64,000 bases of DNA. Source: Acidobacteriales bacterium 59-55. Lineage in GTDB: Bacteria > Acidobacteriota > Terriglobia > Terriglobales > Acidobacteriaceae. The DNA is taken from assembly GCA_001897435.1 (NCBI GenBank), contig MKSV01000008.1:310001-374000 (forward strand). Reading direction: 5' to 3'. The notes under the pieces were generated by a model, which did not search any database, was not told the origin of the DNA, and saw only the letters and a list, made by a program, of their open reading frames with translations. Shown one piece after another: positions 7,910-15,443 of this stretch. Made by a program: the position numbers and the translations under genes. The number at the start of each line of letters is the position of its first letter. Position 1 is the first letter of the stretch.

Positions 7910-9886
7910 TCAAATCTGCGGACTGTGCCAGAGTTCGCCTTGGCGGCCTACGCTCTGCTCCACTTTTTCTGGCTCTGTGGGCAATGGCGCATCAACTTTA
8001 CCCAGAGGTAAAGGAGGCTGGATTACAGGTGGCCTTTCGCCCTCACTAGCCTCCTGTTTCGGCTTCCGGTGGATATAGTCGTTGACCAGGCGCTCTACAA
8101 ATTTCGGCTGCGACGCAGGCACATCTATATAGGGAAAGGAAAAGCGGGCAACATGGTTTCCATATTTAAGAAAAGCCCGCAAATTCTCCAATCCACTGAT
8201 CTCGGAATCGAGAACCAGCGGCTCGACCTGCCGATCGATGGAAAAATTGCGGCCATCGCGGGAGCCGTCAAAATGGGTCTCGCGCATCCGTTCGATTTCA
8301 ACCTTGCCGATGGCTTTACTGACCCACTCGGCGGCGTTTGGTTCGGTTGTCTTCAGAAAGATTTTGGTGGCTGGCTGAGAGAGCATGACCTCGGCCAAAT
8401 GGCCATAGATCACCTCAAGCTGGGCCTTGCCCTGGAACCCCAGCACAATTGGATTCTTTGATTTACGGTTCTCAGTAATAGCTGTATGGAGCTGGGGAAG
8501 CTTCTGCAAGGACGCCAATTCATCCAGTACGAACCATGCCGGCCTCTGGTTCTCCTTGGGAGCGGTCAAGAGTCGGAGCACAAGCATGTCAATCCATAGG
8601 CTGTGCAAGGGACGAAGCGCCTCCCGTTCCGCTGGCTGGGAGGTAATGAAGATCCATCCTTTCCGCTCTTCGGACCATTCGCGGGCCGTCCACCTGGCCT
8701 CAGTTTCCGACTTTTTTGGCAGGAGGCGAAAGCTGTCCGCAACCAAGCCCAGAGAGCCAAGAACCCCCGACCGTTGTTGTGGCGCTCGCGGATCGATCAA
8801 CGCCGCCAGTTCGGTTCCTTTGACCCGGTGATCGATCTCATCCGGCTTGGACATCCAAGCCACAAGCTCCTGAGGCGACGGCTGGTCCAGTAACAGATGA
8901 GCAAAGATCTTTTGCGGGCTTTCAATAAAGAACTCGCCCTTGCGATCGGTCGTCGGCTGAAAGAGCGATGCCGCAATGGTCTTCGCCTCCGCCCAGCGCA
9001 CCAGTTCCTCCGACGGTCCCCAATATGGGCAACGTTTGTCCAGTGGGTTAAGAACAATATCGCCTCGGTTTTCATCATAGAAACGCTGGATAAACTCGCA
9101 GGCCGGATCGTAAATGATGGCGGAATGTCCCCGCGCTTGTATCTGCCGGAGGAGTTGCATGATGATCGTGGTCTTGCCTGTGCCGGTGTCGCCGATGATC
9201 TCGATGTGCTGGTCCTCCGCTGCCTGCGGAATCCTTAACATCTCCTTGCAATCATCGGTCTTGATTCCAATACCTGTGCCATGCACAGCGCGGTTGAACT
9301 CCCTGGGCGTGACCATTACCGGCCCTTTCAAGCGGCGGCCATATTTGAGTTCCTTGCGACGGCGGATGTCCCTGGGAATGGAGAATGGAAGCTGGAGAAC
9401 CAGTGCGGCCAACCCAAAGCTCAACGGCAGTGAAAAGCGGGTAAACAGTCCCACATCGTCGTAGATCGCGTGCTTTAGATAGGCGTGGAGCGGTTTGTTT
9501 TGATATACCGTCAGCGGACCGCGATACAAATAGGCAAAGCCTGCTTTGGTGGCGGCGGTAGACACCTTTAAGGGCAGCGGTCTGCCCGCTCTCTGCGGTG
9601 TGTTGCCAGCCTCTACATCCTGCTCCGTTACCAAAAACGAGCGGCGCTTTCCATCCGAAACGAAGAGCAATTGATACTTGCCGGCTTTATGGATAGAACC
9701 GGTAATCTCTGTCTTCAGGTAGAGCGGAAGATAATACTGCTGCAATGGCGTCATTCCGTACGCGAACCGAAGATAGACGAAGAAGCCGGTTGCGATCAAT
9801 GCCAGAAAGATCGCCCCGTAGGTATAGATGGGCTGCTTCGGCGGCCAGAAGATCGTCTCTTTTCTGCCCCATTTCGTCTCTGCCAT
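7910..9886 (-). CDS. Type IV coupling protein, VirD4/TraD family
   Basis: A 658-residue ATPase that brings the relaxase-DNA complex to the secretion channel. Two N-terminal membrane spans (about 20-40 and 135-155) flank a periplasmic domain. The Walker A motif GDTGTGKTT is near residue 235, and WFVLDELASLQKLPQL is the coupling-protein Walker B region, followed by LGFQGKAQLEVIYG. The start at 9886 has AAGGAG seven bases upstream. It lies between a small mobilization gene and the relaxase, in the usual mob order. Confidence 0.92.
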   Translation of the reverse strand: MAETKWGRKETIFWPPKQPIYTYGAIFLALIATGFFVYLRFAYGMTPLQQYYLPLYLKTEITGSIHKAGKYQLLFVSDGKRRSFLVTEQDVEAGNTPQRAGRPLPLKVSTAATKAGFAYLYRGPLTVYQNKPLHAYLKHAIYDDVGLFTRFSLPLSFGLAALVLQLPFSIPRDIRRRKELKYGRRLKGPVMVTPREFNRAVHGTGIGIKTDDCKEMLRIPQAAEDQHIEIIGDTGTGKTTIIMQLLRQIQARGHSAIIYDPACEFIQRFYDENRGDIVLNPLDKRCPYWGPSEELVRWAEAKTIAASLFQPTTDRKGEFFIESPQKIFAHLLLDQPSPQELVAWMSKPDEIDHRVKGTELAALIDPRAPQQRSGVLGSLGLVADSFRLLPKKSETEARWTAREWSEERKGWIFITSQPAEREALRPLHSLWIDMLVLRLLTAPKENQRPAWFVLDELASLQKLPQLHTAITENRKSKNPIVLGFQGKAQLEVIYGHLAEVMLSQPATKIFLKTTEPNAAEWVSKAIGKVEIERMRETHFDGSRDGRNFSIDRQVEPLVLDSEISGLENLRAFLKYGNHVARFSFPYIDVPASQPKFVERLVNDYIHRKPKQEASEGERPPVIQPPLPLGKVDAPLPTEPEKVEQSVGRQGELWHSPQI

Positions 9887-9890
9887 ACAG

Positions 9891-10277
9891 TTACTCCTTC
9901 CTCTCTGTCGCTCTCTGGGCAAGCACTTCCTGTGCGGCTTTATGCTTGTTGGCTTTCACCTGCCGCATGATCTCCTGGTATTGTTCGGCGCTGATCTTTT
10001 CGCCCTGTGCCATGGGAGAAAGTACGTTCGTAAGGAAGAGCTGAAGGCCAACAATTTCCGTCAATAGCCGAGTAGAAGAATCAGCGGCACAGGCGATGTT
10101 TATCCATGCGAGTAGCTGTTCTCGCGCCCAATCGCCAATTGTCCGGCCAGCCTTCCACGCCACAGTTTCAAGGGTGACGTACTCCGATTCGGTGAGGCGA
10201 ACTCCAATCTGCCGGTTGCGTGTGGCAGGGCGTTGCACATCTCTTGCAACCTCCACAGTCAGAGTTTTTGTCGTCAT
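9891..10277 (-). CDS. Small mobilization protein (MobC/TraY-like DNA-binding accessory)
   Basis: A 128-residue protein with the segment RNRQIGVRLTESEYVTLETVAWKAGRTIGDWAREQL, here cited in parts: the IGVRLTESEY strand and following helix-turn-helix look like a ribbon-helix-helix fold. This is the pattern of relaxosome accessory proteins annotated as plasmid mobilization relaxosome proteins. It has a good ribosome-binding site (GGAGG, six bases) and precedes the coupling protein by 4 bp. Four related inverted sites (10295-10395) lie just upstream of its start, suggesting that it binds its own control region and oriT, as TrwA does in R388. The family name is inferred from fold and position. Confidence 0.7.
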   Translation of the reverse strand: MTTKTLTVEVARDVQRPATRNRQIGVRLTESEYVTLETVAWKAGRTIGDWAREQLLAWINIACAADSSTRLLTEIVGLQLFLTNVLSPMAQGEKISAEQYQEIMRQVKANKHKAAQEVLAQRATERKE

Positions 10278-10294
10278 AACTGACCTCCACTTTG

Positions 10295-10395
10295 CGGTAA
10301 CAAACGGTATCCATCGTTACCGTTCGTTATCGCGTATTTCTCAATCTATTCATTTCATTGGCAGTAGCATTCGCTATCAATCGGTAGCAAACGCC
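10295..10395. repeat. Four related sites upstream of the mobilization gene
   Basis: The sites are CGGTAACAAACGGTATC (10295-10311, forward), a reverse copy at 10315-10332, a reverse degenerate copy at 10365-10379 and a forward copy CGGTAGCAAACGCC (10382-10395). The shared core is CGRTARCRAAYGG. The first pair forms an inverted repeat with 7-bp arms AACGGTA/TACCGTT. They lie between the mobilization gene and the oriT-like hairpins. They are plausible binding sites for the ribbon-helix-helix protein. Confidence 0.6.
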
Positions 10396-10406
10396 AACCT
10401 GTAAGG

Positions 10407-10454
10407 GGTGGAGTGTCGAAATAACCCGGTGCGAAGCACCGTCTATACTCCACC
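10407..10454 (+). other. oriT: Probable origin of transfer (oriT) with nic site
   Basis: An outer inverted repeat GGTGGAGT (10407-10414) / ACTCCACC (10447-10454) encloses an inner hairpin CGGTGC-GAA-GCACCG (10427-10441). The inner hairpin is followed directly by TCTATA. The R388 nic region, from memory, is a GCACC-GAAA-GGTGC hairpin followed by TGTCT/ATAGC and cleaved between T and A. The same stem letters, loop and TCT/ATA core recur here, which places a predicted nick between 10444 and 10445 on the plus strand. The spacing from hairpin to nick is shorter than in R388. The position, in a non-coding gap beside MobF genes, supports the call. Confidence 0.65.
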
Positions 10455-10472
10455 ACGGATATTAGGTATGAA

Positions 10473-10790
10473 TCATGCCTTCAATACCTGCACGGAATCG
10501 CTGGACTCCACCCCGGCAGCAGGCTTCTTATTGGCCTGCTCAACCGCATAGGGGGCAGTCGTGGTCCTACGGATACGAAGAGTGGGCGTCACCTTCTGCG
10601 CGTGTGGTGTCTTCAGGAATTCCTGAAAGTCACGGTCCTTACTGAAGACGTAAGCAAGCGCCTGTTCCACAACATCATCAGCCGACGCATGGATGAAAGA
10701 AGCGTACTGATCGACCAGGGTTGCAGTCGTGTCCGTGAGCCGGATAGAGGCGCTGAGTTGGCGGGTTTGGATGACTTCAAGTAGTGGCAT
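10473..10790 (-). CDS. Hypothetical protein with ribbon-helix-helix-like N-terminus
   Basis: A 105-residue protein of unknown function, preceded by AAGGAG six bases before the ATG. The N-terminal half (LSASIRLTDTTATLVDQYASFIHASADDVVEQALAYVF, given here as one helix-rich region at about 12-50) resembles small CopG/ribbon-helix-helix DNA-binding proteins. The rest is short and basic or alanine-rich. It sits between virB11 and the oriT-like locus, so a role in relaxosome assembly or transfer control is plausible. No catalytic motif is visible. Confidence 0.65.
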   Translation of the reverse strand: MPLLEVIQTRQLSASIRLTDTTATLVDQYASFIHASADDVVEQALAYVFSKDRDFQEFLKTPHAQKVTPTLRIRRTTTAPYAVEQANKKPAAGVESSDSVQVLKA

Positions 10791-10822
10791 CTGGATCTCC
10801 TTTGGATGAAATCAAATGAGCT

Positions 10823-11797
10823 TTATGCGCCGGAACCGTAGGTGTTTTGTATGGCGAAGACCGGGTCAATATAGAATGCTTTGGCGTCACGATCGTACCC
10901 GCGAAGCGCTATCACTTCGCGAACCATGCGACAGCCTGGTTGGCGCTCGATGTGGACAACGAAATCGACCGCTTCTGCAATTTCGGCTTCGGTGTCGGTG
11001 AAGGTCGATTGGGCATGGTTTCGCATGACCAGATTGGCAAAACGATGCAGGGCCTTTTCTGCCGAGTTCGCGTGGATCGTGGCAAGCGAACCGGCATGGC
11101 CGGTATTAAAGGAATCGAGTAGCGTACGCGCCTCGATTCCGCGCACTTCGCCAAGGATGATCCGGTCCGGTCTCCAGCGGAGAGCGGACTTCAAAAGATC
11201 ATCGAAAGAGATATTGGCCTTGAACGTATCTGTCTGGCATTCGACAGCCAGAATATTCGGTTTCTGGATGTGAAGTTCCGATGTATCCTCAATAACAACG
11301 ATGCGTTCTTGCTCCGGAATGGCATCCGCCAGGATTCGTAAAAGTGTCGTTTTTCCCGTCCCGGTTCCGCCGCTGATAAGCAGCGTCTTTCCGCTGCGAA
11401 TCTGCTGCGATAAGAACTCCGCAAGCGGCCGCGTCAGCGTGCCGCGAGCGATGAGGTCATTAACCGTATAGTGGCGGCTGGTGAACTTGCGAATCGTAAT
11501 GGCCGGAGCCGGACGCACAACGGGCGGGATGACAGCCGCCAGGCGGCTCCCATCCGGAAGCTGAACGTGCAGAACCGGATTGTCTTCATCGAGCCGTTTG
11601 CCAAGCTGGTTGGCGATCACTTCGAGGCCGGTGCGGAGCTTGCCGGCGTCGAAGGAAATAGCCGTATCGCGGCTGATAATACCCTCCCGTTCATACCACC
11701 ATGAAGCATCGGGATTGCCCATAATTTCGCTGATGCTGTCATCCAGCAACAGCGGCTCAATCGGGCGAAGGAACGGGAGGATCAACTCAAAACTCAT
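10823..11797 (-). CDS. virB11: VirB11/TrbB-type secretion ATPase
   Basis: A 324-residue hexameric ATPase of type IV secretion. Walker A is GGTGTGKTT (143-151), the Asp box is VVIEDTSELHI and Walker B is DRIILGEVRG. The His box is GHAGSLATIHANSAEKAL. The length matches TrbB/VirB11. It lies at the downstream end of the secretion operon, separated from virB8 by the ssb gene and a 460-bp stretch. It has only 32 bp to the next gene. Confidence 0.94.
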   Translation of the reverse strand: MSFELILPFLRPIEPLLLDDSISEIMGNPDASWWYEREGIISRDTAISFDAGKLRTGLEVIANQLGKRLDEDNPVLHVQLPDGSRLAAVIPPVVRPAPAITIRKFTSRHYTVNDLIARGTLTRPLAEFLSQQIRSGKTLLISGGTGTGKTTLLRILADAIPEQERIVVIEDTSELHIQKPNILAVECQTDTFKANISFDDLLKSALRWRPDRIILGEVRGIEARTLLDSFNTGHAGSLATIHANSAEKALHRFANLVMRNHAQSTFTDTEAEIAEAVDFVVHIERQPGCRMVREVIALRGYDRDAKAFYIDPVFAIQNTYGSGA

Positions 11798-11860
11798 AGC
11801 GGCAATCTCCAGCGGTGGAAGCCCGGCAACCCGGGCTTCCGAAGGTGAAGAGGAAAGGGC

Positions 11861-12235
11861 CTATGCGGCCTCTTCCTCTGTGGAAACATCGTCGTCTTCC
11901 GGCGATGCCTTGGCTGCCCGATCCAGCTTCAGAATCGAGCTGACCCGGATTTCCCAGATGGTCTGCTCCGAGTTCGTCTTCTTGCTGTCGTACTTCCGGC
12001 TGCGCAGCTCGCCCTCGACCTGGACATGAGCGCCCTTTTTCAGCGTAGCGGCGAACTCTCCGAGCTTGCCGAAGGCGATGCAACGGTGCCATTCGGTGTG
12101 CTCGATGTACTTGCCGTTCTTCTTGTAGGAAGATTTGGTTGCCAGCGAGAGAGTGGTCAGGCCGCGGTTGTTGTTGGTGCGAACCTCTGCATCTGCGCCG
12201 AGGAATCCGATGAGGGTGACTTTGTTCTGGTACAT
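11861..12235 (-). CDS. ssb: Single-stranded DNA-binding protein of the ICE
   Basis: A 124-residue OB-fold protein. MYQNKVTLIGFLGADAEVR opens as SSB proteins do, and EHTEWHRCIAFGKLGE is the conserved core. The C-terminus ends in acidic residues (DDDVSTEEEAA) but lacks the usual final DIPF hexapeptide, so contacts with host repair proteins may differ. The start at 12235 has GGAG about nine bases upstream. It lies inside the transfer operon and probably protects the transferred strand in the recipient. Confidence 0.9.
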   Translation of the reverse strand: MYQNKVTLIGFLGADAEVRTNNNRGLTTLSLATKSSYKKNGKYIEHTEWHRCIAFGKLGEFAATLKKGAHVQVEGELRSRKYDSKKTNSEQTIWEIRVSSILKLDRAAKASPEDDDVSTEEEAA

Positions 12236-12697
12236 GGTGGTGATCTCCGTTTCGTTGAATTTCCCGTATCCTGCTCGGGTCACACAGGCGAAGCCAAGCG
12301 AGTGGCCCCGGCTCCCAAGGCCGAAGCTCTGCATTTACGAAGGGTCCGTCATAGACGGAAACCGTAACCCGCAGGGTGGCGCAGCCAAAGCAGAAGAGCA
12401 AGCCTGCCGCAGGGCGCCGGACAGGCCCGAAGCGTGACCCCGAGCAGAGGACGGGATACGAGGCGGATGAACCCCGAATGCACCGAAGTCATCCTCTCTA
12501 TCTCGGTGGGTAAGGTCGCCCACACCGTAGCCTTCTTTCGAGCGGCAAAGACTCCCCAGAAGGAAGGCATCGAGCACGCCCCGTTGCTCTTTCGCCAGCT
12601 CAGAGGTGCCGTGCTGGGCGCTTGCAGAGACGAGTTGGGCTGTGCAACCGGATTGGCAGCATGATTCAACATCGGAATGACCTCGGATTCTGGTTCT
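12236..12697. other. 462-bp stretch without a clear gene inside the transfer operon
   Basis: This gap separates ssb from virB8. The only sizeable open frames are a 107-codon frame on the minus strand (12349-12672) and a 76-codon frame on the plus strand (12434-12664). Neither has a recognised motif or clear ribosome-binding site, and their amino-acid make-up (many Ala, Pro, Arg, Leu) looks like non-coding GC-rich DNA. It may hold an internal promoter or control RNA for ssb-virB11, since the rest of the operon is tightly packed. I see no convincing terminator. Confidence 0.4.
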
Positions 12698-13381
12698 CTA
12701 ACTGAAGGCCTGGTCGGCTCGGAAACGCACGATCATTAATCCCAGAGGGTTCACGGCCAGCTCATTGTTCTTGACGTTCTCGCGGAAGACATAGGTGACG
12801 CTGGCGACCCATCGCTCCCGCTTGAGTTCAGTATGGTCCGCCGGATTTGTGTACACCTTCTCGAACTCGATTCGCGCCGAATAAGGAGACTGCCGCAGGT
12901 CGTCAAGAATGACGTTCTTGATCTCCACGTCAACATACGGAAGCGTGGAGTCATTCCGGTATGTCAGGATGACATTGTTCTGGCGTTCCTGCGCGATTAC
13001 GGCCCGCTGCACATCGCTATTGAGGAAATAGAGCGAGTTCGTTTGGTCCCGCTCGACCGTGAAACGGTTGCGCGAGAAATACAACTCCGCCCAGCGGGAG
13101 AGGTAATATTTGTTTTCGGCTTCCTGGGGACGGTATTGGAAGTTGCGGTAATCGATAGCCTCGGCGCGGCCAACATCATTGATCCGAACAATCAATGGAT
13201 GCATATTGGCGAGCGCTTTCTGGCTCTTGAAAACTAGCGCAGCCAGCATGAGCGAAATTACCGTGAGCGCAAGGATGGTCACTTTCAAATACGTATTTAT
13301 TACCAGAGGGTCGCCGTACTGCTCCAGATATCGTTCCGCAGCACGGGTGATTTCGGGAGATGCTTTCGTCGTAATGTTCAT
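12698..13381 (-). CDS. virB8: VirB8/TrbF-type inner-membrane protein
   Basis: A 227-residue protein with a short cytoplasmic N-terminus, one membrane span (about residues 33-53, VTILALTVISLMLAALVF) and a periplasmic NTF2-like domain. RNFQYRPQEAENKYYLSRW and WVASVTYVFRENVKNNELAVNPLGL match the TrbF/VirB8 family, the latter being the conserved NPLG region. It nucleates assembly of the channel together with VirB10. The order VirB6 then VirB8 differs from the Agrobacterium order only in spacing. Confidence 0.88.
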   Translation of the reverse strand: MNITTKASPEITRAAERYLEQYGDPLVINTYLKVTILALTVISLMLAALVFKSQKALANMHPLIVRINDVGRAEAIDYRNFQYRPQEAENKYYLSRWAELYFSRNRFTVERDQTNSLYFLNSDVQRAVIAQERQNNVILTYRNDSTLPYVDVEIKNVILDDLRQSPYSARIEFEKVYTNPADHTELKRERWVASVTYVFRENVKNNELAVNPLGLMIVRFRADQAFS

Positions 13382-13407
13382 GAGTTTCTCCGAAGCATTT
13401 ACGCGCT

Positions 13408-14256
13408 CTATATACTGCGCAGAAGCGCCACTGTAGCAATGCCCACGCCTCCATCATGTCCTCCGTGACTTCCTGAAAATAACGTCATGGTCATGGCGGG
13501 TATTTTGAACAAGATGTAAACGTTGACGAGAACGAGAATGATAAGTCCTGGCAGGTGTGTCACCATCGTGACTGGATCGAGCGAAAACAATGTCGATAAA
13601 TAAGATGTATAAAGATGGCTCAGAACGCTAAGCGTCGCCGCCGCAATGACTTTGAAAAATGCGAAACCCACGAATGCCTTGAGCCAGCCCCAAAACAGGA
13701 AGTCGAGCTTGTCGAAAACAAGAAAAGGTATAAATACTGGCCCGACGAGGCCAATGACCGTCATTCCAATGGCAGCATAGGCGAGTATCGCAACGATGGA
13801 AGCACTCAGTAGCGAAATAATGAGCTGCACCACGAAGTAAACAAGCGCGTAATAAGGTGACAATAACGCTTTTGGGATGGCCCCTCCGAGCGGCTTTTCG
13901 GCTTGATGGAGCGTATTGAAGATGGTAGTTACACTGTCTTTGCCTATAACGGTAACAAGGCTCTGTGCGCCTCCGTTAATGAAGCCCTTAAGGGAGTAGC
14001 CGATGCCGGGAATGCTATTGTCGTAGAACTTCACCATCACGTATGCAAATGTGATGAGCATAAAGAAGCTCAGGAATTTACCCATGTTGAAGCCGGGGCC
14101 ACCCTGTGCGGAAGCCAATGCTTCCTGTACCCCAAACCATACGAGCATGATGGTGGCCAGAGCGACGCACATATGCAGACCGAGCGCGGTGACGGATGGC
14201 GCTGCCGTGGCAGTCAGCGAATCGCAGCCCGTCGTAATTAATCTCAGCAGGTCCAT
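13408..14256 (-). CDS. virB6: VirB6/TrbL-type polytopic membrane protein
   Basis: A 282-residue protein with about six hydrophobic segments. They lie at about 27-50, 62-80, 130-155, 160-180, 187-210 and 228-250. The length, multi-span layout and place between VirB5-like and VirB8 proteins match TrbL/VirB6, which forms part of the DNA passage through the inner membrane. No catalytic motifs are expected. The C-terminal tail GSHGGHDGG is Gly/His-rich and unusual. Confidence 0.82.
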   Translation of the reverse strand: MDLLRLITTGCDSLTATAAPSVTALGLHMCVALATIMLVWFGVQEALASAQGGPGFNMGKFLSFFMLITFAYVMVKFYDNSIPGIGYSLKGFINGGAQSLVTVIGKDSVTTIFNTLHQAEKPLGGAIPKALLSPYYALVYFVVQLIISLLSASIVAILAYAAIGMTVIGLVGPVFIPFLVFDKLDFLFWGWLKAFVGFAFFKVIAAATLSVLSHLYTSYLSTLFSLDPVTMVTHLPGLIILVLVNVYILFKIPAMTMTLFSGSHGGHDGGVGIATVALLRSI

Positions 14257-14278
14257 AGCAAACTCCTGGAAACATTGT

Positions 14279-15076
14279 TTAGTAGCTCAGAGCGTCGGCT
14301 GCATGGTTCGTCATAGGTGCAATAACAGTGTTGTAATCACGCTCATAAGCAGCGGCGTCCTGAAACCCAGCCTTCATCGCATCCTGTTGCTGTTTCTGCG
14401 TAACAATCTGTTGTAGCGCGATTGCTTGCCGAAGCTGATTGCCTTCCTGCTGCTGCCGGAGTTGGAGAACCATTGCTTGATTGATACGCTGCATCGTGGC
14501 CATATCGGTATGTTGAGCTGGGTCCATAGAATGGCTCGCCTGTTCGAGTGCGGTAATGTCCTGTTCGCGCCGTATTTCATTCGATCGCATGGTGCCAAGG
14601 GTTTGGAGATTGCTTTCCGTAATCGAATCGCTCAGGTCTGTTGTGGCCCCTTCCGCCGCAATTTGCTGCTGCGCAGAGGGGCTGAGGGAACCATAGTCGG
14701 ACAGTTCTCTTGTGCGCGGCACACTGGCATATTGATAGGCAGCCTGAGCGTTAGTTCCGGTATTGGCAGTATTGATGACAGCTTGGGAGTTGCCGTAGGT
14801 ATTCGCGGTACGGTTAAGCGCCGTCCAATACGTGGATGGTGAAACATAGGGCCGATAGAGGTTCGCGGGCGACCTGGCCATTTGTTTAGCAAAATTGTAG
14901 GCTGCTATAACGTTCTGAGTCGTTTGAGCAGTAGTGGTATAGAGTTGCCTGGCCTGCATGATCTGCTGGACGGCATGGCCGGATTGCGTGGGATCGAAGA
15001 CAACCCCTCCAAACTGGGCTTGGGCAGCCACCCCGCTGAGAAGCAACGTTGCAGTAGTAATGGCAAAACATTTCAT
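14279..15076 (-). CDS. VirB5/TrbJ-type secreted pilus protein
   Basis: A 265-residue protein with a signal peptide cut after AQA (about residue 20), leaving QFGGVVFDPTQ. The V-F-D-P-T opening, followed by long Gln/Ala-rich helices and a QQQ-rich C-terminal third (about 205-240), is typical of TrbJ/VirB5 minor pilins. It sits between the lipoprotein and VirB6 genes with short spacings on both sides. Assigned by pattern and position; sequence conservation in this family is low. Confidence 0.78.
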   Translation of the reverse strand: MKCFAITTATLLLSGVAAQAQFGGVVFDPTQSGHAVQQIMQARQLYTTTAQTTQNVIAAYNFAKQMARSPANLYRPYVSPSTYWTALNRTANTYGNSQAVINTANTGTNAQAAYQYASVPRTRELSDYGSLSPSAQQQIAAEGATTDLSDSITESNLQTLGTMRSNEIRREQDITALEQASHSMDPAQHTDMATMQRINQAMVLQLRQQQEGNQLRQAIALQQIVTQKQQQDAMKAGFQDAAAYERDYNTVIAPMTNHAADALSY

Positions 15077-15107
15077 GTCCGGTTCTCCTTAAATCGCAAA
15101 GTAAGGT

Positions 15108-15434
15108 TCATTTGCTTGTGGCATCGAGAACTTCCTGTTGAAGTTGTTTGGTTTTTGCATCATCGGCCTGGCACTTTGCCGTGCGCTTCGCCTCCTCGGC
15201 TGGATCGACATTCGGCTTCGCAGCAGCACTTTTAGCCGCAGTTCCAGGAACATAGTTAAGGGCATCCGCTGCGCCGCTCGTCATTGGATCAACGCAGTCG
15301 AGTTGATATTGCTTATAAGCTGCGGCATATTCGGCCTGTAAGCGTTGGAGTTTATCCTGCTTGCTTTCGCATCCAGTCAAAGCAAGGTTTCCGAGGATCA
15401 GCCCTATCGAAACCCATGTGGCAGTGTTTTTCAT
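15108..15434 (-). CDS. Small lipoprotein of the secretion operon (VirB7/TrbH-like position)
   Basis: A 108-residue protein with a lipoprotein signal. The lipobox is LALTGC with the modified Cys at residue 22. The mature part is a charged helix (QDKLQRLQAEYAAAYKQYQ) and two further cysteines. A small outer-membrane lipoprotein between VirB10 and VirB5 genes is where VirB7 or TrbH is expected; such proteins stabilise VirB9. Sequence alone does not prove homology. Confidence 0.75.
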   Translation of the reverse strand: MKNTATWVSIGLILGNLALTGCESKQDKLQRLQAEYAAAYKQYQLDCVDPMTSGAADALNYVPGTAAKSAAAKPNVDPAEEAKRTAKCQADDAKTKQLQQEVLDATSK

Positions 15435-15443
15435 GCAAGCCTC

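Noticed and set aside
12349..12672. 107-codon frame on the minus strand between ssb and virB8
   Set aside because: No ribosome-binding site or motif. Left as part of an unassigned gap rather than called a gene.
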